Origin: Amphritea sp. 1_MG-2023
Lineage (GTDB): Bacteria > Pseudomonadota > Gammaproteobacteria > Pseudomonadales > Balneatricaceae
Direction: 5' to 3'
DNA length: 64,000 bases
Assembly (NCBI RefSeq): GCF_030547545.1
Contig: NZ_JAUOQE010000018.1
Coordinates: forward strand, 22,816 to 86,815
Part shown: positions 1 through 7,299 of the stretch, in pieces
Layout of the letters: every line of letters begins with the position of its first letter
Position numbering within the stretch: position 1 is the stretch's first letter
The notes under the pieces: generated by a model
Seen by the model: only the letters and a program-made list of their open reading frames with translations
Told to the model about the DNA's origin: nothing
Database searches by the model: none
Position numbers and translations under genes: made by a program

Positions 1-2
1 CA

Positions 3-416
3 GCGCCTAAAAGTACCGGCCGAGAACAATTTAATCACGCTTGGATCGAGCAGTCTCTCAAGGCGTTGGAAACGCAACCCAAGCCTGAGGACGTACAAGC
101 TACCCTATTGGAATTAACCGCTCGCTCTATTACCGATGCTATCCTCAATCATCATCTCGATGATCTACAGATTTTTCTGTGTGGCGGCGGGAGTTATAAT
201 CAGACATTGAAAAAACGTCTGACTGAGCTACTCAAACCCCATTCACTGACGACCACCAGCGACCTAAACCTCGCCCCTGATTGGGTTGAAGCAGCAGCAT
301 TTGCATGGCTCGCGTACAGGACACTCAATCATCAAAGTGGTAACGAGCCCGGCGTTACTGGAGCAGCCGGTTATCGTCCATTAGGCGCCATTTATTGGGG
401 TAACAGTGGCGTCTAA
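3..416 (+). CDS. anmK: Anhydro-N-acetylmuramic acid kinase, C-terminal part
   Basis: This is the 3' end of a gene that enters the window from the left; the reading frame is open from base 3. AnmK phosphorylates and opens anhydro-MurNAc to give MurNAc-6-phosphate in cytoplasmic peptidoglycan recycling. The visible part has the family's PKSTGRE-type segment at the very start, a CGGG turn (LCGGGSYN) about 30 residues later, and an APDWVEAAAFAWLA helix; the family has an EA-F-AWLA motif here. The end GYRPLGAIYWG is also typical. The gene stops 4 bases before the 3' end of the convergent nsrR gene. In Pseudomonas anmK lies next to erpA; here an NO-detoxification module separates them. Confident family call; the N-terminal half is not visible. 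Confidence 0.93.
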   Translation, partial: APKSTGREQFNHAWIEQSLKALETQPKPEDVQATLLELTARSITDAILNHHLDDLQIFLCGGGSYNQTLKKRLTELLKPHSLTTTSDLNLAPDWVEAAAFAWLAYRTLNHQSGNEPGVTGAAGYRPLGAIYWGNSGV

Positions 417-420
417 ACGC

Positions 421-849
421 TCACATCGCGGAGATGAGCGGAATTAACTGACGCTGATTGAGCATGATATCTGCGAGAGTGTATTGACGCATCGTATCGA
501 TAAAGGCCTGCATCCCTTTCAGCAACGCATTCTTAAGTTCGCAACCGGCGACTAACTGACAGGATGTGGTCACGCAATCGACACCGTCCAAATGATTTTC
601 AAGCTGTTCAATCACCTCTCCGATATTGATCAGCTCAGGCTTAACGGCCAACCGAATCCCGCCATTTTTACCTCGAATCGTTTGAACATAACCCAGTTTG
701 GCTAACTGTCCGATCACTTTGACCATATGGCTCTGAGACACTCGATAAACACCTGCAACCTCAGCCACACTGCTCAGTTGATCCTCTTTCAAGCTAGCAA
801 GATACATCAATGTTCGCAGACCAAAATCGGTAAAAGCCGTCAGTCTCAT
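421..849 (-). CDS. nsrR: NO-sensing Rrf2-family repressor NsrR
   Basis: An Rrf2-type winged-helix repressor carrying a [4Fe-4S] cluster that nitric oxide destroys, which releases hmp and other NO-defence genes. The N-terminus (MRLTAFTDFGLR, VSQSHMVKVI, then RGKNGGIRL in the wing) aligns closely with E. coli NsrR. Three cysteines about two-thirds along have the NsrR spacing C-X4-C-X5-C (VDCVTTSCQLVAGC). I chose the ATG at 849 because it aligns with E. coli NsrR and has GGAG five bases upstream; a GTG two codons earlier (855) overlaps that ribosome site. It is the last gene of a minus-strand NO module, so it is probably autoregulated. A terminator-like hairpin lies between it and the preceding ORF. 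IscR is less likely given the cysteine spacing. Confidence 0.92.
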   Translation of the reverse strand: MRLTAFTDFGLRTLMYLASLKEDQLSSVAEVAGVYRVSQSHMVKVIGQLAKLGYVQTIRGKNGGIRLAVKPELINIGEVIEQLENHLDGVDCVTTSCQLVAGCELKNALLKGMQAFIDTMRQYTLADIMLNQRQLIPLISAM

Positions 850-880
850 AGACACTCCAACACGGGCAAAAAATTAATAA

Positions 881-908
881 AAACGGGGTAAATAACTATA
901 CCCCGTTT
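881..908 (-). terminator. Hairpin with T-rich tail between the 50-codon ORF and nsrR
   Basis: Ten-base perfect stem (AAACGGGGTA at 881-890 with TACCCCGTTT at 899-908) and an 8-base loop. Read on the minus strand it is followed by a T-rich stretch (TTATTAATTTTTT). It would terminate or attenuate transcription coming from hmp before nsrR, leaving only about 30 bases for a separate nsrR promoter. Partial read-through is the simplest reading. Confidence 0.7.
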
Positions 909-933
909 CATAGTCGCACAATAGTCGATGCCT

Positions 934-1086
934 CTATAAACGTCTCAACAATAGATTACAGCCGGTTGCTAAGGCGGCGGCCTGTGGATAAAGAACTCCC
1001 CACAGGTTTAATTGATCAGTGCTGAGGCAAAAAAACAGCGACATCACGCCGGCCACCGTCGCACTCTTGCAAATCAGTTTTATCAC
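934..1086 (-). CDS. Small hydrophobic protein (50 aa) between hmp and nsrR
   Basis: An open frame of 50 codons starts with GTG two bases after the hmp stop codon (TGA-GC-GTG) and ends with TAG. The product begins MIKLICKSATVAGVM, has a hydrophobic helix (about residues 8-22), a short polar turn (STDQ), a second hydrophobic segment (LNLWGVLYPQAAALATG) and a basic end (LLLRRL). This two-helix hairpin with a positive C-terminus looks like a real small membrane protein. Its tight spacing to hmp suggests translational coupling. I see no strong ribosome site of its own. I do not recognise the family; involvement in NO or nitrogen-oxide stress is inferred only from its place in the NsrR module. An in-frame ATG at codon 15 is an alternative start. 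Confidence 0.55.
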   Translation of the reverse strand: MIKLICKSATVAGVMSLFFCLSTDQLNLWGVLYPQAAALATGCNLLLRRL

Positions 1087-1088
1087 GC

Positions 1089-2294
1089 TCAGTTAACACT
1101 CTCTCCTGGCCCAAAGACTTCATAGTTTAGTTGTTCATCATCGATACCTAAGTCTTTTAATTGACTGTGAATCAACCGCATAAACGGCAATGGGCCGCAA
1201 AAATAAAACTCAGCATCCGCCGGACAGTAATGTTTCAACCACTCAGTCGTAATATAGCCTTGATGATCATAATCACGGGATTGTTGTGCTCCCGCCGGAT
1301 CGTCATAGAAAATCGCCGTCGTGAGCTGAGGGTAATCTCGCTTGAGGCAGCCGATATGCTCGGCAAACGCATGGGATTGACGATTTCGGGTTCCCTGTAG
1401 CCAAGTGACGTGACGAGTATCGTTGCTTCGTAACAGATCATTCAACATACTCAGCATCGGCGTGACACCCACCCCACCGCTAATAAGCACCACGGGACGA
1501 TCATTGTGTTTCAAACAGAAATCACCACTGGGCATATGCACGGCCAACTGACTGCCCACTTTAAGCGTATTATGTAGGTAGAGTGAAACCTTTCCATCCG
1601 GCACCTCGGCTAACGGAGATGATTCACGTTTAACCGAGATTCGATAACCCTCTGGGCGATAGCTATCCGAGAGGCTGTACTGACGAATCTCTTCATACGC
1701 CCAATCAGGGCTCGTCACTTTGACACTCAAGAACTGACCGGGGCGATATTTCGGTAACGGCTGAGCGTCGTCGGGACTCAGATAAAAAGAACGAATTTCA
1801 TCGCTCTCATCAACCTCACGCGTCACGTGAAACGCTTTAAAACCCGCCCAACCTTCCGCTTCGGCTTGACTATAGAGTTGCGCTTCTCGACCGATAAGAA
1901 TATCCGCCAGTTGCTGATAAGCCTCCGCCCATGCGGCCAGCACGGCATCGGTCACGACCTCATCGCCCAATACTTCTTGAATCGCTCGTAGCAGATTGCG
2001 ACCCACAATATCGTACTGCGGCGGCGTTATATCCAAGCTAAAATGTTTCGCGGCAATTTTCTCTACAACGCCGCCTAGCGCACCGAGATTATCGATATTC
2101 GCGGCATATCCCAAAATAGCCGCGGCCAGTGTCGACTGTTGTCGTCCACTCGCTTGACTCGCCATATTGAAGACATGCTGCAATTCGGGGTTTTCAGCAA
2201 ATAGCAGCCGGTAAAAGTGTTGTGTAATCGCTTCCCCTGATGCTTGAATAGCAGGCACGGTAGCTTTGACGATCGTGATAGTCTCAGTTTTCAT
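1089..2294 (-). CDS. hmp: Flavohemoprotein, nitric oxide dioxygenase
   Basis: Cytoplasmic enzyme that converts NO and O2 to nitrate with NAD(P)H. The 401 residues match the family length (396 in E. coli). An N-terminal globin domain (about 1-140) includes the B-helix Tyr region (GEAITQHFYRLLF) and the F-helix segment with the proximal His (VEKIAAKHFSL). An FAD domain follows with RQYSLSD, then an NAD-binding domain with SGGVGVTPML and the C-terminal YEVFGPG. The start at 2294 is chosen because it gives the family N-terminus (MKTETITIVKATVPAI) and has AAGG upstream; an in-frame start at 2345 would add 17 unrelated residues. It follows the frameshifted hemerythrin gene and precedes the 50-codon ORF and nsrR, and is probably expressed from the NsrR-controlled promoter near 2800. 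Confidence 0.96.
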   Translation of the reverse strand: MKTETITIVKATVPAIQASGEAITQHFYRLLFAENPELQHVFNMASQASGRQQSTLAAAILGYAANIDNLGALGGVVEKIAAKHFSLDITPPQYDIVGRNLLRAIQEVLGDEVVTDAVLAAWAEAYQQLADILIGREAQLYSQAEAEGWAGFKAFHVTREVDESDEIRSFYLSPDDAQPLPKYRPGQFLSVKVTSPDWAYEEIRQYSLSDSYRPEGYRISVKRESSPLAEVPDGKVSLYLHNTLKVGSQLAVHMPSGDFCLKHNDRPVVLISGGVGVTPMLSMLNDLLRSNDTRHVTWLQGTRNRQSHAFAEHIGCLKRDYPQLTTAIFYDDPAGAQQSRDYDHQGYITTEWLKHYCPADAEFYFCGPLPFMRLIHSQLKDLGIDDEQLNYEVFGPGESVN

Positions 2295-2364
2295 AGACAG
2301 CCTTAGTGTTGATATAGAATTATTTAATGGTGCAGTCCATAACACCGCGTGTTTGATGTTGGTG

Positions 2365-2746
2365 TTACCGCGGGTCGAGGTGATGCGCTTCTAGATAAGG
2401 GAAAAGCGTCCGCTCTTCAAAGCACATATTCACTTTGAAGAACGGGCGCTTTTACTAAAACGGCAAATGCCTGTAGATTCTCAGCATTGGGAGACGCCAT
2501 CAACGATCGCAGCTGTTGATGTTCATGCCAAAACTGCGACAAAAGCGGTGCTTCTATTCCCTCGACTAAGCTTTCCTCTTCGCTAAAGAGAGTCAGCAGC
2601 TCCGGCTGCAATTGATCGCCTTCCTGCTGCCAATAACTCAGCACCGCTGTGACACCGTCTTCAGCGCGTTCGAGTATCCGTTTCACATGCACTAACGCGG
2701 TATGATGTTCTCGGCTCAAGGGCTTAAGTATCTCCGACCTATGCAT
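2365..2746 (-). pseudogene. Hemerythrin-like protein gene with a frameshift near its 3' end
   Basis: The intact frame from 2746 gives 109 residues and stops at 2417: MHRSEILKPLSREHHTALVH, then FSEEESLVEG and FWHEHQQLRSLM, all typical of HHE/hemerythrin-like di-iron proteins. The expected last helix is missing from that frame but is present in the next one: after the AAAA run near 2456, a +1 shift gives CFEERTLFPYLEAHHLDPR and a stop at 2365. So one extra base, or a complex local change, has broken the gene just before its last metal-binding helix. The region is also a 21-bp quasi-palindrome (2402-2453). The expected ligand His before FEER is now Asn or Met in the shifted frame. First gene of the NsrR-controlled module. 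It may be a true pseudogene, a shortened protein or, less likely, a frameshifted product or an assembly error. Confidence 0.72.
2402..2453. repeat. 21-bp quasi-palindrome spanning the hemerythrin frameshift
   Basis: The left arm (2402-2422) and right arm (2433-2453) are complementary at 19 of 21 positions around a 10-base loop. The arms are coding in the hemerythrin-like gene: one encodes the conserved FEERTLF segment, the other the abnormal segment just before it. The stop codon of the shifted frame lies inside the hairpin. The pattern is what a template-switch event during replication would leave. Confidence 0.85.
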
Positions 2747-2785
2747 CTATTGACTCCTGAGGTTCTTTAGTAAGAGAAGAATATT

Positions 2786-2820
2786 CCTGTTAATATTCAT
2801 TTGAAATGAATATTAACAGG
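2786..2820. promoter_or_regulatory. NsrR operator in a divergent promoter region
   Basis: A perfect 35-bp palindrome around G2803. Its core is AATATTCATTT (2792-2802) and AAATGAATATT (2804-2814), the 11-1-11 arrangement known for NsrR sites. Minus-strand promoter for the hemerythrin-hmp module: -35 TTGATA (2833-2838), 17-base spacer, -10 TAATAT (2810-2815), so the operator covers the -10. On the plus strand TTGAAA (2801-2806), inside the operator, could be the -35 for the small membrane gene, with TAACAT (2824-2829) 17 bases on. A weaker half-site, AAATGAACATT, lies at 2838-2848. Direct NsrR binding is inferred from sequence and from the nsrR gene two kilobases away. Confidence 0.85.
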
Positions 2821-2863
2821 GTATAACATATATATCAAATGAACATTATAGATAGGCACAACC

Positions 2864-3064
2864 ATGATTACTTGGACAACTAGCGAGATCTACGTTTTTA
2901 TAACGGTCATCGTCATGATTTTGTTAAAACTCTGGAGTGTCTGGCACGTTGCACTTAAGGCGGGAGCAAATCGAGAGGGACGTATCATTTTTCTAGGCTT
3001 GCTAAGCGGCCTCAGCCTCTTTGGCTTAACCGCAAAACTCTATATCTCGCATGTATTGAGTTAA
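2864..3064 (+). CDS. Small two-helix membrane protein under the NsrR operator
   Basis: A 66-residue protein with two hydrophobic helices: about residues 8-25 (IYVFITVIVMILLKLW) and 40-60 (RIIFLGLLSGLSLFGLTAKL). A basic loop (KAGANREGR) joins them, so both termini probably face the same side. AGG lies upstream of the ATG at a suitable distance. It is transcribed away from the hemerythrin-hmp module and shares the NsrR palindrome, so it should be induced by NO. I do not recognise the family. His and Trp residues (SVWHVALK) near the first helix could be functional but nothing proves it. Confidence 0.7.
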   Translation: MITWTTSEIYVFITVIVMILLKLWSVWHVALKAGANREGRIIFLGLLSGLSLFGLTAKLYISHVLS

Positions 3065-3126
3065 TGACTTGCGTACGTGATGACTAATTAACGGCAAACT
3101 TTCAACGGCTTATGCGAAAAACAACA

Positions 3127-3176
3127 AAGCCCCGTTAACGTCTATTTACATCGGTAAATAGACGTTAACGGGGCTT
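3127..3176. terminator. Very long bidirectional terminator hairpin
   Basis: A perfect 23-bp stem (3127-3149 with 3154-3176) around the four-base loop ATCG, between the convergent small membrane gene and erpA. On the minus strand it is followed by a T-rich stretch (TTTGTTGTTTTT), so it should end the erpA transcript; the plus-strand side has only a short T tract (CTTCT). The stem is far longer than needed for termination. Confidence 0.85.
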
Positions 3177-3216
3177 CTAATACAGCATGATCAGCATCAG
3201 CGCATTGTCGTGTTAA

Positions 3217-3567
3217 TCAGATCGAGAAAGAGGAACCACAGCCACAGGTCGTGGTTGCATTAGGATTATCGATAACAAACTGAGAACCTTGCAGACCCTC
3301 TTTATAATCCACTACCGAGCCGACCAGATATTGATAGCTCATCGGATCAATCAGCATAGTGACGCCATCATTTTCAATCGCGGTATCATCATCAGCCACC
3401 GCTTCATCAAAAGTGAAACCGTAAGAGAATCCCGCACACCCGCCACCGGTAATAAATACCCGTAACTTAAGGTTATCGTTCTGCTCCTCTTCGATCAGAC
3501 GTCTTACCTTCGCCGCGGCGGAATCTGAAAAAACCATGTCCGGCTGCTGGTCAGTCATCTCTGTCAT
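3217..3567 (-). CDS. erpA: Iron-sulfur cluster insertion protein ErpA
   Basis: A-type Fe-S carrier that delivers clusters to enzymes such as those of isoprenoid synthesis. At 116 residues it has the usual length (114 in E. coli). The three cluster-binding cysteines are present: Cys44 in [11 protein letters not shown] and Cys108 and Cys110 in [11 protein letters not shown]. The N-terminus carries a short extra polar stretch, and a second ATG at codon 4 is possible. It is transcribed on the same strand as argC, 84 bases downstream of it, and ends at the long hairpin at 3127-3176. ErpA rather than IscA is supported by the [14 protein letters not shown] segment and by the anmK/argC neighbourhood. 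Confidence 0.96.
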   Translation of the reverse strand: MTEMTDQQPDMVFSDSAAAKVRRLIEEEQNDNLKLRVFITGGGCAGFSYGFTFDEAVADDDTAIENDGVTMLIDPMSYQYLVGSVVDYKEGLQGSQFVIDNPNATTTCGCGSSFSI

Positions 3568-3651
3568 ATCTGCTCACTCACTCGTGTTTACCTGTTCAGG
3601 GATCTATTATCTATTTAACCGACTAATTTAGTCAAGTATAGAAAGTTCCGA

Positions 3652-4683
3652 TTACGGCATCATGCCGGTATGTCGCAACCCTTCGGCCTCATCAAAGCCG
3701 AACATAATATTCAAATTCTGAATCGCCTGACCCGCCGCGCCCTTAACCAAATTATCAATCACCGATAACACCACCACGGTATCATCGTCCTGTGGCCGAA
3801 AGACGCTAATCCGACACATATTCGCGCCTTTGACGCTACGTGTTTCTGGCAAGCTGCCGGCAGGCATCACATCGACAAATGGCTCATTGGCATAACGTTG
3901 TTCAAATAAGGCCTGCAAGCCATCAGTAGGATCTTTAAGTATGCCGTACAGGGTCGCGTGGATACCTCGAATCATCGGGGTTAAATGCGGTACGAAGGTC
4001 AAGCCGACAGGCCGCCCCGCCGCTGCGCTTAGGCCTTGCTTAACCTCCGGCAGATGACGATGACCCGCTACGGCATAGGCTTTCATATTTTCACTGCTTT
4101 CACATAGCAGTGAACCCACCTTTGCACCACGACCTGCACCACTGACACCCGATTTAACATCGGCAATCAGACGACGATGATCGATCAAGCCGTTTTCAAC
4201 CAAGGGTAAAAAGCCTAGCTGAGTGGCCGTAGGGTAACATCCAGGACAGGCAATTAGACGCGCCTCCTTGATGGCGGCACGGTTGATTTCAGGTAAACCA
4301 TAGACCGCTTGCGCGGTTAGTGCTGGACTGGTGTGTTCCATGCCATACCATTGAGACCAAAGCTCGAGATCTTTAATACGGAAGTCGGCCCCTAGATCGA
4401 TCACCCGTACACCCCGTTCAACCAACTCGGGGGCCATTTTCATTGCCACACCGTGAGGCGTGGCAAAAAACACCGCATCACATTGGGCTAATGTATCCAC
4501 GTTCGGCACCGAAAACTGCAGATCGTAGTGACCACGCAGGTTGGGGTACATATCGTCGATTCGCACTCCTTCCTCAGAACGCGAGGTGATCACCTCAACT
4601 GACACTTCAGGATGGTTTGCCAACAGTCTTAGCAGCTCTACGCCGGTATAACCGGTGCCGCCCACGATACCTACTTTGATCAC
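3652..4683 (-). CDS. argC: N-acetyl-gamma-glutamyl-phosphate reductase
   Basis: Third step of arginine synthesis: NADPH reduction of N-acetylglutamyl phosphate to the semialdehyde. The 343 residues begin with a Rossmann motif ([18 protein letters not shown]), include the conserved FFATPHGVA segment, and carry the catalytic cysteine in [10 protein letters not shown] (Cys149). The start at the first ATG fits the family N-terminus (MIKVGIVGG). It stands alone here, upstream of erpA, and diverges from the ClC gene. No arginine-box repressor site stood out in the 186-base divergent region. Confidence 0.97.
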   Translation of the reverse strand: MIKVGIVGGTGYTGVELLRLLANHPEVSVEVITSRSEEGVRIDDMYPNLRGHYDLQFSVPNVDTLAQCDAVFFATPHGVAMKMAPELVERGVRVIDLGADFRIKDLELWSQWYGMEHTSPALTAQAVYGLPEINRAAIKEARLIACPGCYPTATQLGFLPLVENGLIDHRRLIADVKSGVSGAGRGAKVGSLLCESSENMKAYAVAGHRHLPEVKQGLSAAAGRPVGLTFVPHLTPMIRGIHATLYGILKDPTDGLQALFEQRYANEPFVDVMPAGSLPETRSVKGANMCRISVFRPQDDDTVVVLSVIDNLVKGAAGQAIQNLNIMFGFDEAEGLRHTGMMP

Positions 4684-4869
4684 TTTGACCTCTCAAATGG
4701 TTCTACGGTTTTCTATTCAGTCTACGTATGATACAAACCCTTGCGAGGCATTACTATTGCGTACCGCTAAAATAGGCCACTATAGCCCTGTTCATGTTAA
4801 CGGGGTGGTAGGATAATCATTACTAAACTCCCCGCTATCTGTGCTTTAACAAAGGCTGACTCACATCAA

Positions 4870-6615
4870 ATGTTAAAAGACTCGATGTCATTCACTCACT
4901 TTCGCAATCGACTAGCTCACGTTGAAGCCTTACCACAGCTGGTGCTGCTGGGGATTCTTTCTGGACTGGCAACGGGATTAGTCATTCTAGCCTTCCGCCT
5001 ATTGATCGATCTACCATTACAAGCATGGCTACCGGGCGGTCAAAGTGAGAACTTTGAAGCATTACCCGTATGGGCGCGTGTGCTACTGCCCATCATCGGT
5101 ACACTCGCGATTGCCTTGCTGTTCTGGAACATATCTCCGGCTAGTCGCAAAGTCGGCATTCTCCATGTCATGGAACGGCTCAGTTATCATCAAGGAAACC
5201 TGCCCGGCAAAAACATGTTGGTGCAGTTCGTGGGGGCTGCGATCGCCCTATTAAGCGGACATTCGGTCGGTCGCGAAGGGCCCGCCGTGCATCTGGGAGC
5301 GGCCTGCGGTAGTTTGGTCGGTCAGGTGCTGAAACTGCCGAATAACTCTTTACGTATTCTGGTGGGTTGTGGCGTAGCTGCCGCCATCTCCGCGGCGTTC
5401 AATACCCCTCTGGCCGGCGTTATCTTCTCGATGGAAGTAATTCTGATGGAATATACAGTGATCGGCTTTACCCCGGTGCTCGTGGCCTCCGTCACGGCCA
5501 CCTTACTGATCCGCTTTGTCTACGGTGACGAATCCGCCTTCACTATCCCAGCACTACAGATTCAATCCATGTCAGAACTACCGTTTGTCATGTTACTGGG
5601 CATTCTCTGTGCTTTAGTCGCTGCCGCGTTTATCAGTATTTTGCTGCAGACACAGAAAACCATCACCTGGCCGCTAGGCATAAAACTGTTAACCGCAGGA
5701 TTATTAACAGGCATCGTCGCCAGTGGCTATCCACAGGTCATGGGGCTTGGCTATGACACGTTATCGGAAGTCCTAGAGGGCAGCATGGGGTTAACGTTGT
5801 TGGTCTGTTTGTTGCTAACTAAAGGCCTGCTCACACCGATCGTACTGGGCCTAGGTGTGCCCGGCGGTCTGATTGGCCCGACGCTATATATTGGGGCCCT
5901 CACCGGAGCCGCCTTTGCCTTACTAGTCGCCTATGTGACCGGTGCCAGCCATTCAGGGGTTGGCTTTTACGCCATGCTGGGGATGGGCGCGATGATGGGT
6001 GCGGTGCTGAATGCCCCCTTAGCCGCGCTAATTGCATTACTCGAACTCACCGCCAACCCGAATATCATCTTTCCGGGGATGCTCGCGATCGTCGTGGCTA
6101 GCATCACCGTGCGTTTTTTCTTTAAACAACCGTCTATCTTTCTCAATCAACTCTACGCTCAAGGGCTGGACTATCGTCAAGAACCGCTCGCTCAAGCGCT
6201 ATCACGTCAAGGCGTTAGCAGCGTGATGCATAGCCATATTATCCACTGCGCCATGAACATCAACGTGGAAGCCGCCAGACGCATATTGGCACACCAACCG
6301 GATTGGATTGTGCTCGAAGATAACGATCAGTTACCGCGTTACATTCTGCTACCCGCCAGTTTAGAGCAGTTTATGGCGCAGCAAAGTGAGCAGCCTGACT
6401 TTAACGCTGAGCAAACACTCATACTCACAGAAGTACCCGCGGTGCGTAAAGATATCGCCGTGATCGGTATCAATGCGACGCTCAAAGAGGCCCTCGATCG
6501 GATGAATCAGCAACGGGTCGATGCGTTGTGGATACAAAACTATAGCAAAGAGATCACCGGCATTCTCACCCGCGAACAGGTTGAGCACTTCTATACCCAA
6601 AAAATCGAACCATAA
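4870..6615 (+). CDS. ClC-family chloride channel or H+/Cl- antiporter with CBS-like tail
   Basis: An inner-membrane ClC protein of 581 residues. The channel core (about 20-430) has the selectivity motifs GREGPAVH (gating Glu136) and GVPGGLIGPTLYIGA, and the internal glutamate in PLAGVIFSMEV (Glu189) that marks proton-coupled antiporters. The last 130 residues are soluble and resemble a pair of CBS domains (ending ...LTREQVEHFYTQK). The first ATG lacks a close ribosome site (AAAGG lies 14 bases away); the ATG five codons on is an alternative. The stop is 22 bases before thiE. Channel versus antiporter cannot be settled by sequence alone, though the second glutamate favours exchange. Confidence 0.92.
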   Translation: MLKDSMSFTHFRNRLAHVEALPQLVLLGILSGLATGLVILAFRLLIDLPLQAWLPGGQSENFEALPVWARVLLPIIGTLAIALLFWNISPASRKVGILHVMERLSYHQGNLPGKNMLVQFVGAAIALLSGHSVGREGPAVHLGAACGSLVGQVLKLPNNSLRILVGCGVAAAISAAFNTPLAGVIFSMEVILMEYTVIGFTPVLVASVTATLLIRFVYGDESAFTIPALQIQSMSELPFVMLLGILCALVAAAFISILLQTQKTITWPLGIKLLTAGLLTGIVASGYPQVMGLGYDTLSEVLEGSMGLTLLVCLLLTKGLLTPIVLGLGVPGGLIGPTLYIGALTGAAFALLVAYVTGASHSGVGFYAMLGMGAMMGAVLNAPLAALIALLELTANPNIIFPGMLAIVVASITVRFFFKQPSIFLNQLYAQGLDYRQEPLAQALSRQGVSSVMHSHIIHCAMNINVEAARRILAHQPDWIVLEDNDQLPRYILLPASLEQFMAQQSEQPDFNAEQTLILTEVPAVRKDIAVIGINATLKEALDRMNQQRVDALWIQNYSKEITGILTREQVEHFYTQKIEP

Positions 6616-6637
6616 CCCCATTCTCCTAAGGAATCCG

Positions 6638-7288
6638 ATGACAGAGTTTCCGCTACACGGTTTATATGCGATTACCGATAGTACGTTAATGCCCAACACC
6701 GACAGCCTATTGTTACAGGTGGAGCAAGCCCTTCGTGGCGGTGCGCACATTATTCAATACCGCGATAAATCCAACGATCAGACGCTGCGCCTGCAACAGG
6801 CCATAGCGCTAGTGGATTTATGTCAGCAATATCAGCGCCCGATTCTCATCAATGATGATACGCAACTCGCCAAGGCAAGTGGCGCAGATGGCGTTCATCT
6901 CGGTCAAGGCGATGGCAATATCGAGGACGCACGCGCCTATCTAGGGGCAACCGCAATTATTGGCAATACATGCCACAATTCACTGCCCTTGGCACACTCC
7001 GCCTATCAACAAGGCGCCGATTATGTCGCCTTTGGTGCGCTCTTCCCTTCAAGCACCAAACCCGATGCCACACTTGCACCTATGAGTCTGATCCGCGAAG
7101 CCAAAGCAACACTACCCGTTCCGGTAGTAGCGATTGGCGGCATTAATATGGATAATGCAGATCAGGTAATTTCCGCTGGAGCCGATATGATCGCCGTCAT
7201 CCACAATCTGTTTGCCAACGATGATATTTGCGCCCAGGCCGGACAGTTTAACGCCCTGTTTAACTGCTCCGCTCACGACACGAATTAA
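6638..7288 (+). CDS. thiE: Thiamine-phosphate synthase
   Basis: Joins HMP pyrophosphate with HET-phosphate to make thiamine monophosphate. The start at 6638 follows AAGGA at good distance and gives the normal N-terminus ([15 protein letters not shown]); the frame is open further upstream, but that part overlaps the ClC gene and is not conserved. 216 residues form a TIM barrel with [36 protein letters not shown] and VAIGGIN, the pyrophosphate- and phosphate-binding loops. It is 11 bases from hemL, which suggests co-transcription. No thiamine riboswitch is apparent upstream. Confidence 0.95.
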   Translation: MTEFPLHGLYAITDSTLMPNTDSLLLQVEQALRGGAHIIQYRDKSNDQTLRLQQAIALVDLCQQYQRPILINDDTQLAKASGADGVHLGQGDGNIEDARAYLGATAIIGNTCHNSLPLAHSAYQQGADYVAFGALFPSSTKPDATLAPMSLIREAKATLPVPVVAIGGINMDNADQVISAGADMIAVIHNLFANDDICAQAGQFNALFNCSAHDTN

Positions 7289-7299
7289 GAGAGCCCAAC

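Noticed and set aside
981..992. TTATCCACA on the minus strand, a perfect DnaA-box sequence
   Set aside because: It is a single copy inside the 50-codon ORF; there is no cluster of boxes, no AT-rich unwinding region and no origin gene nearby.
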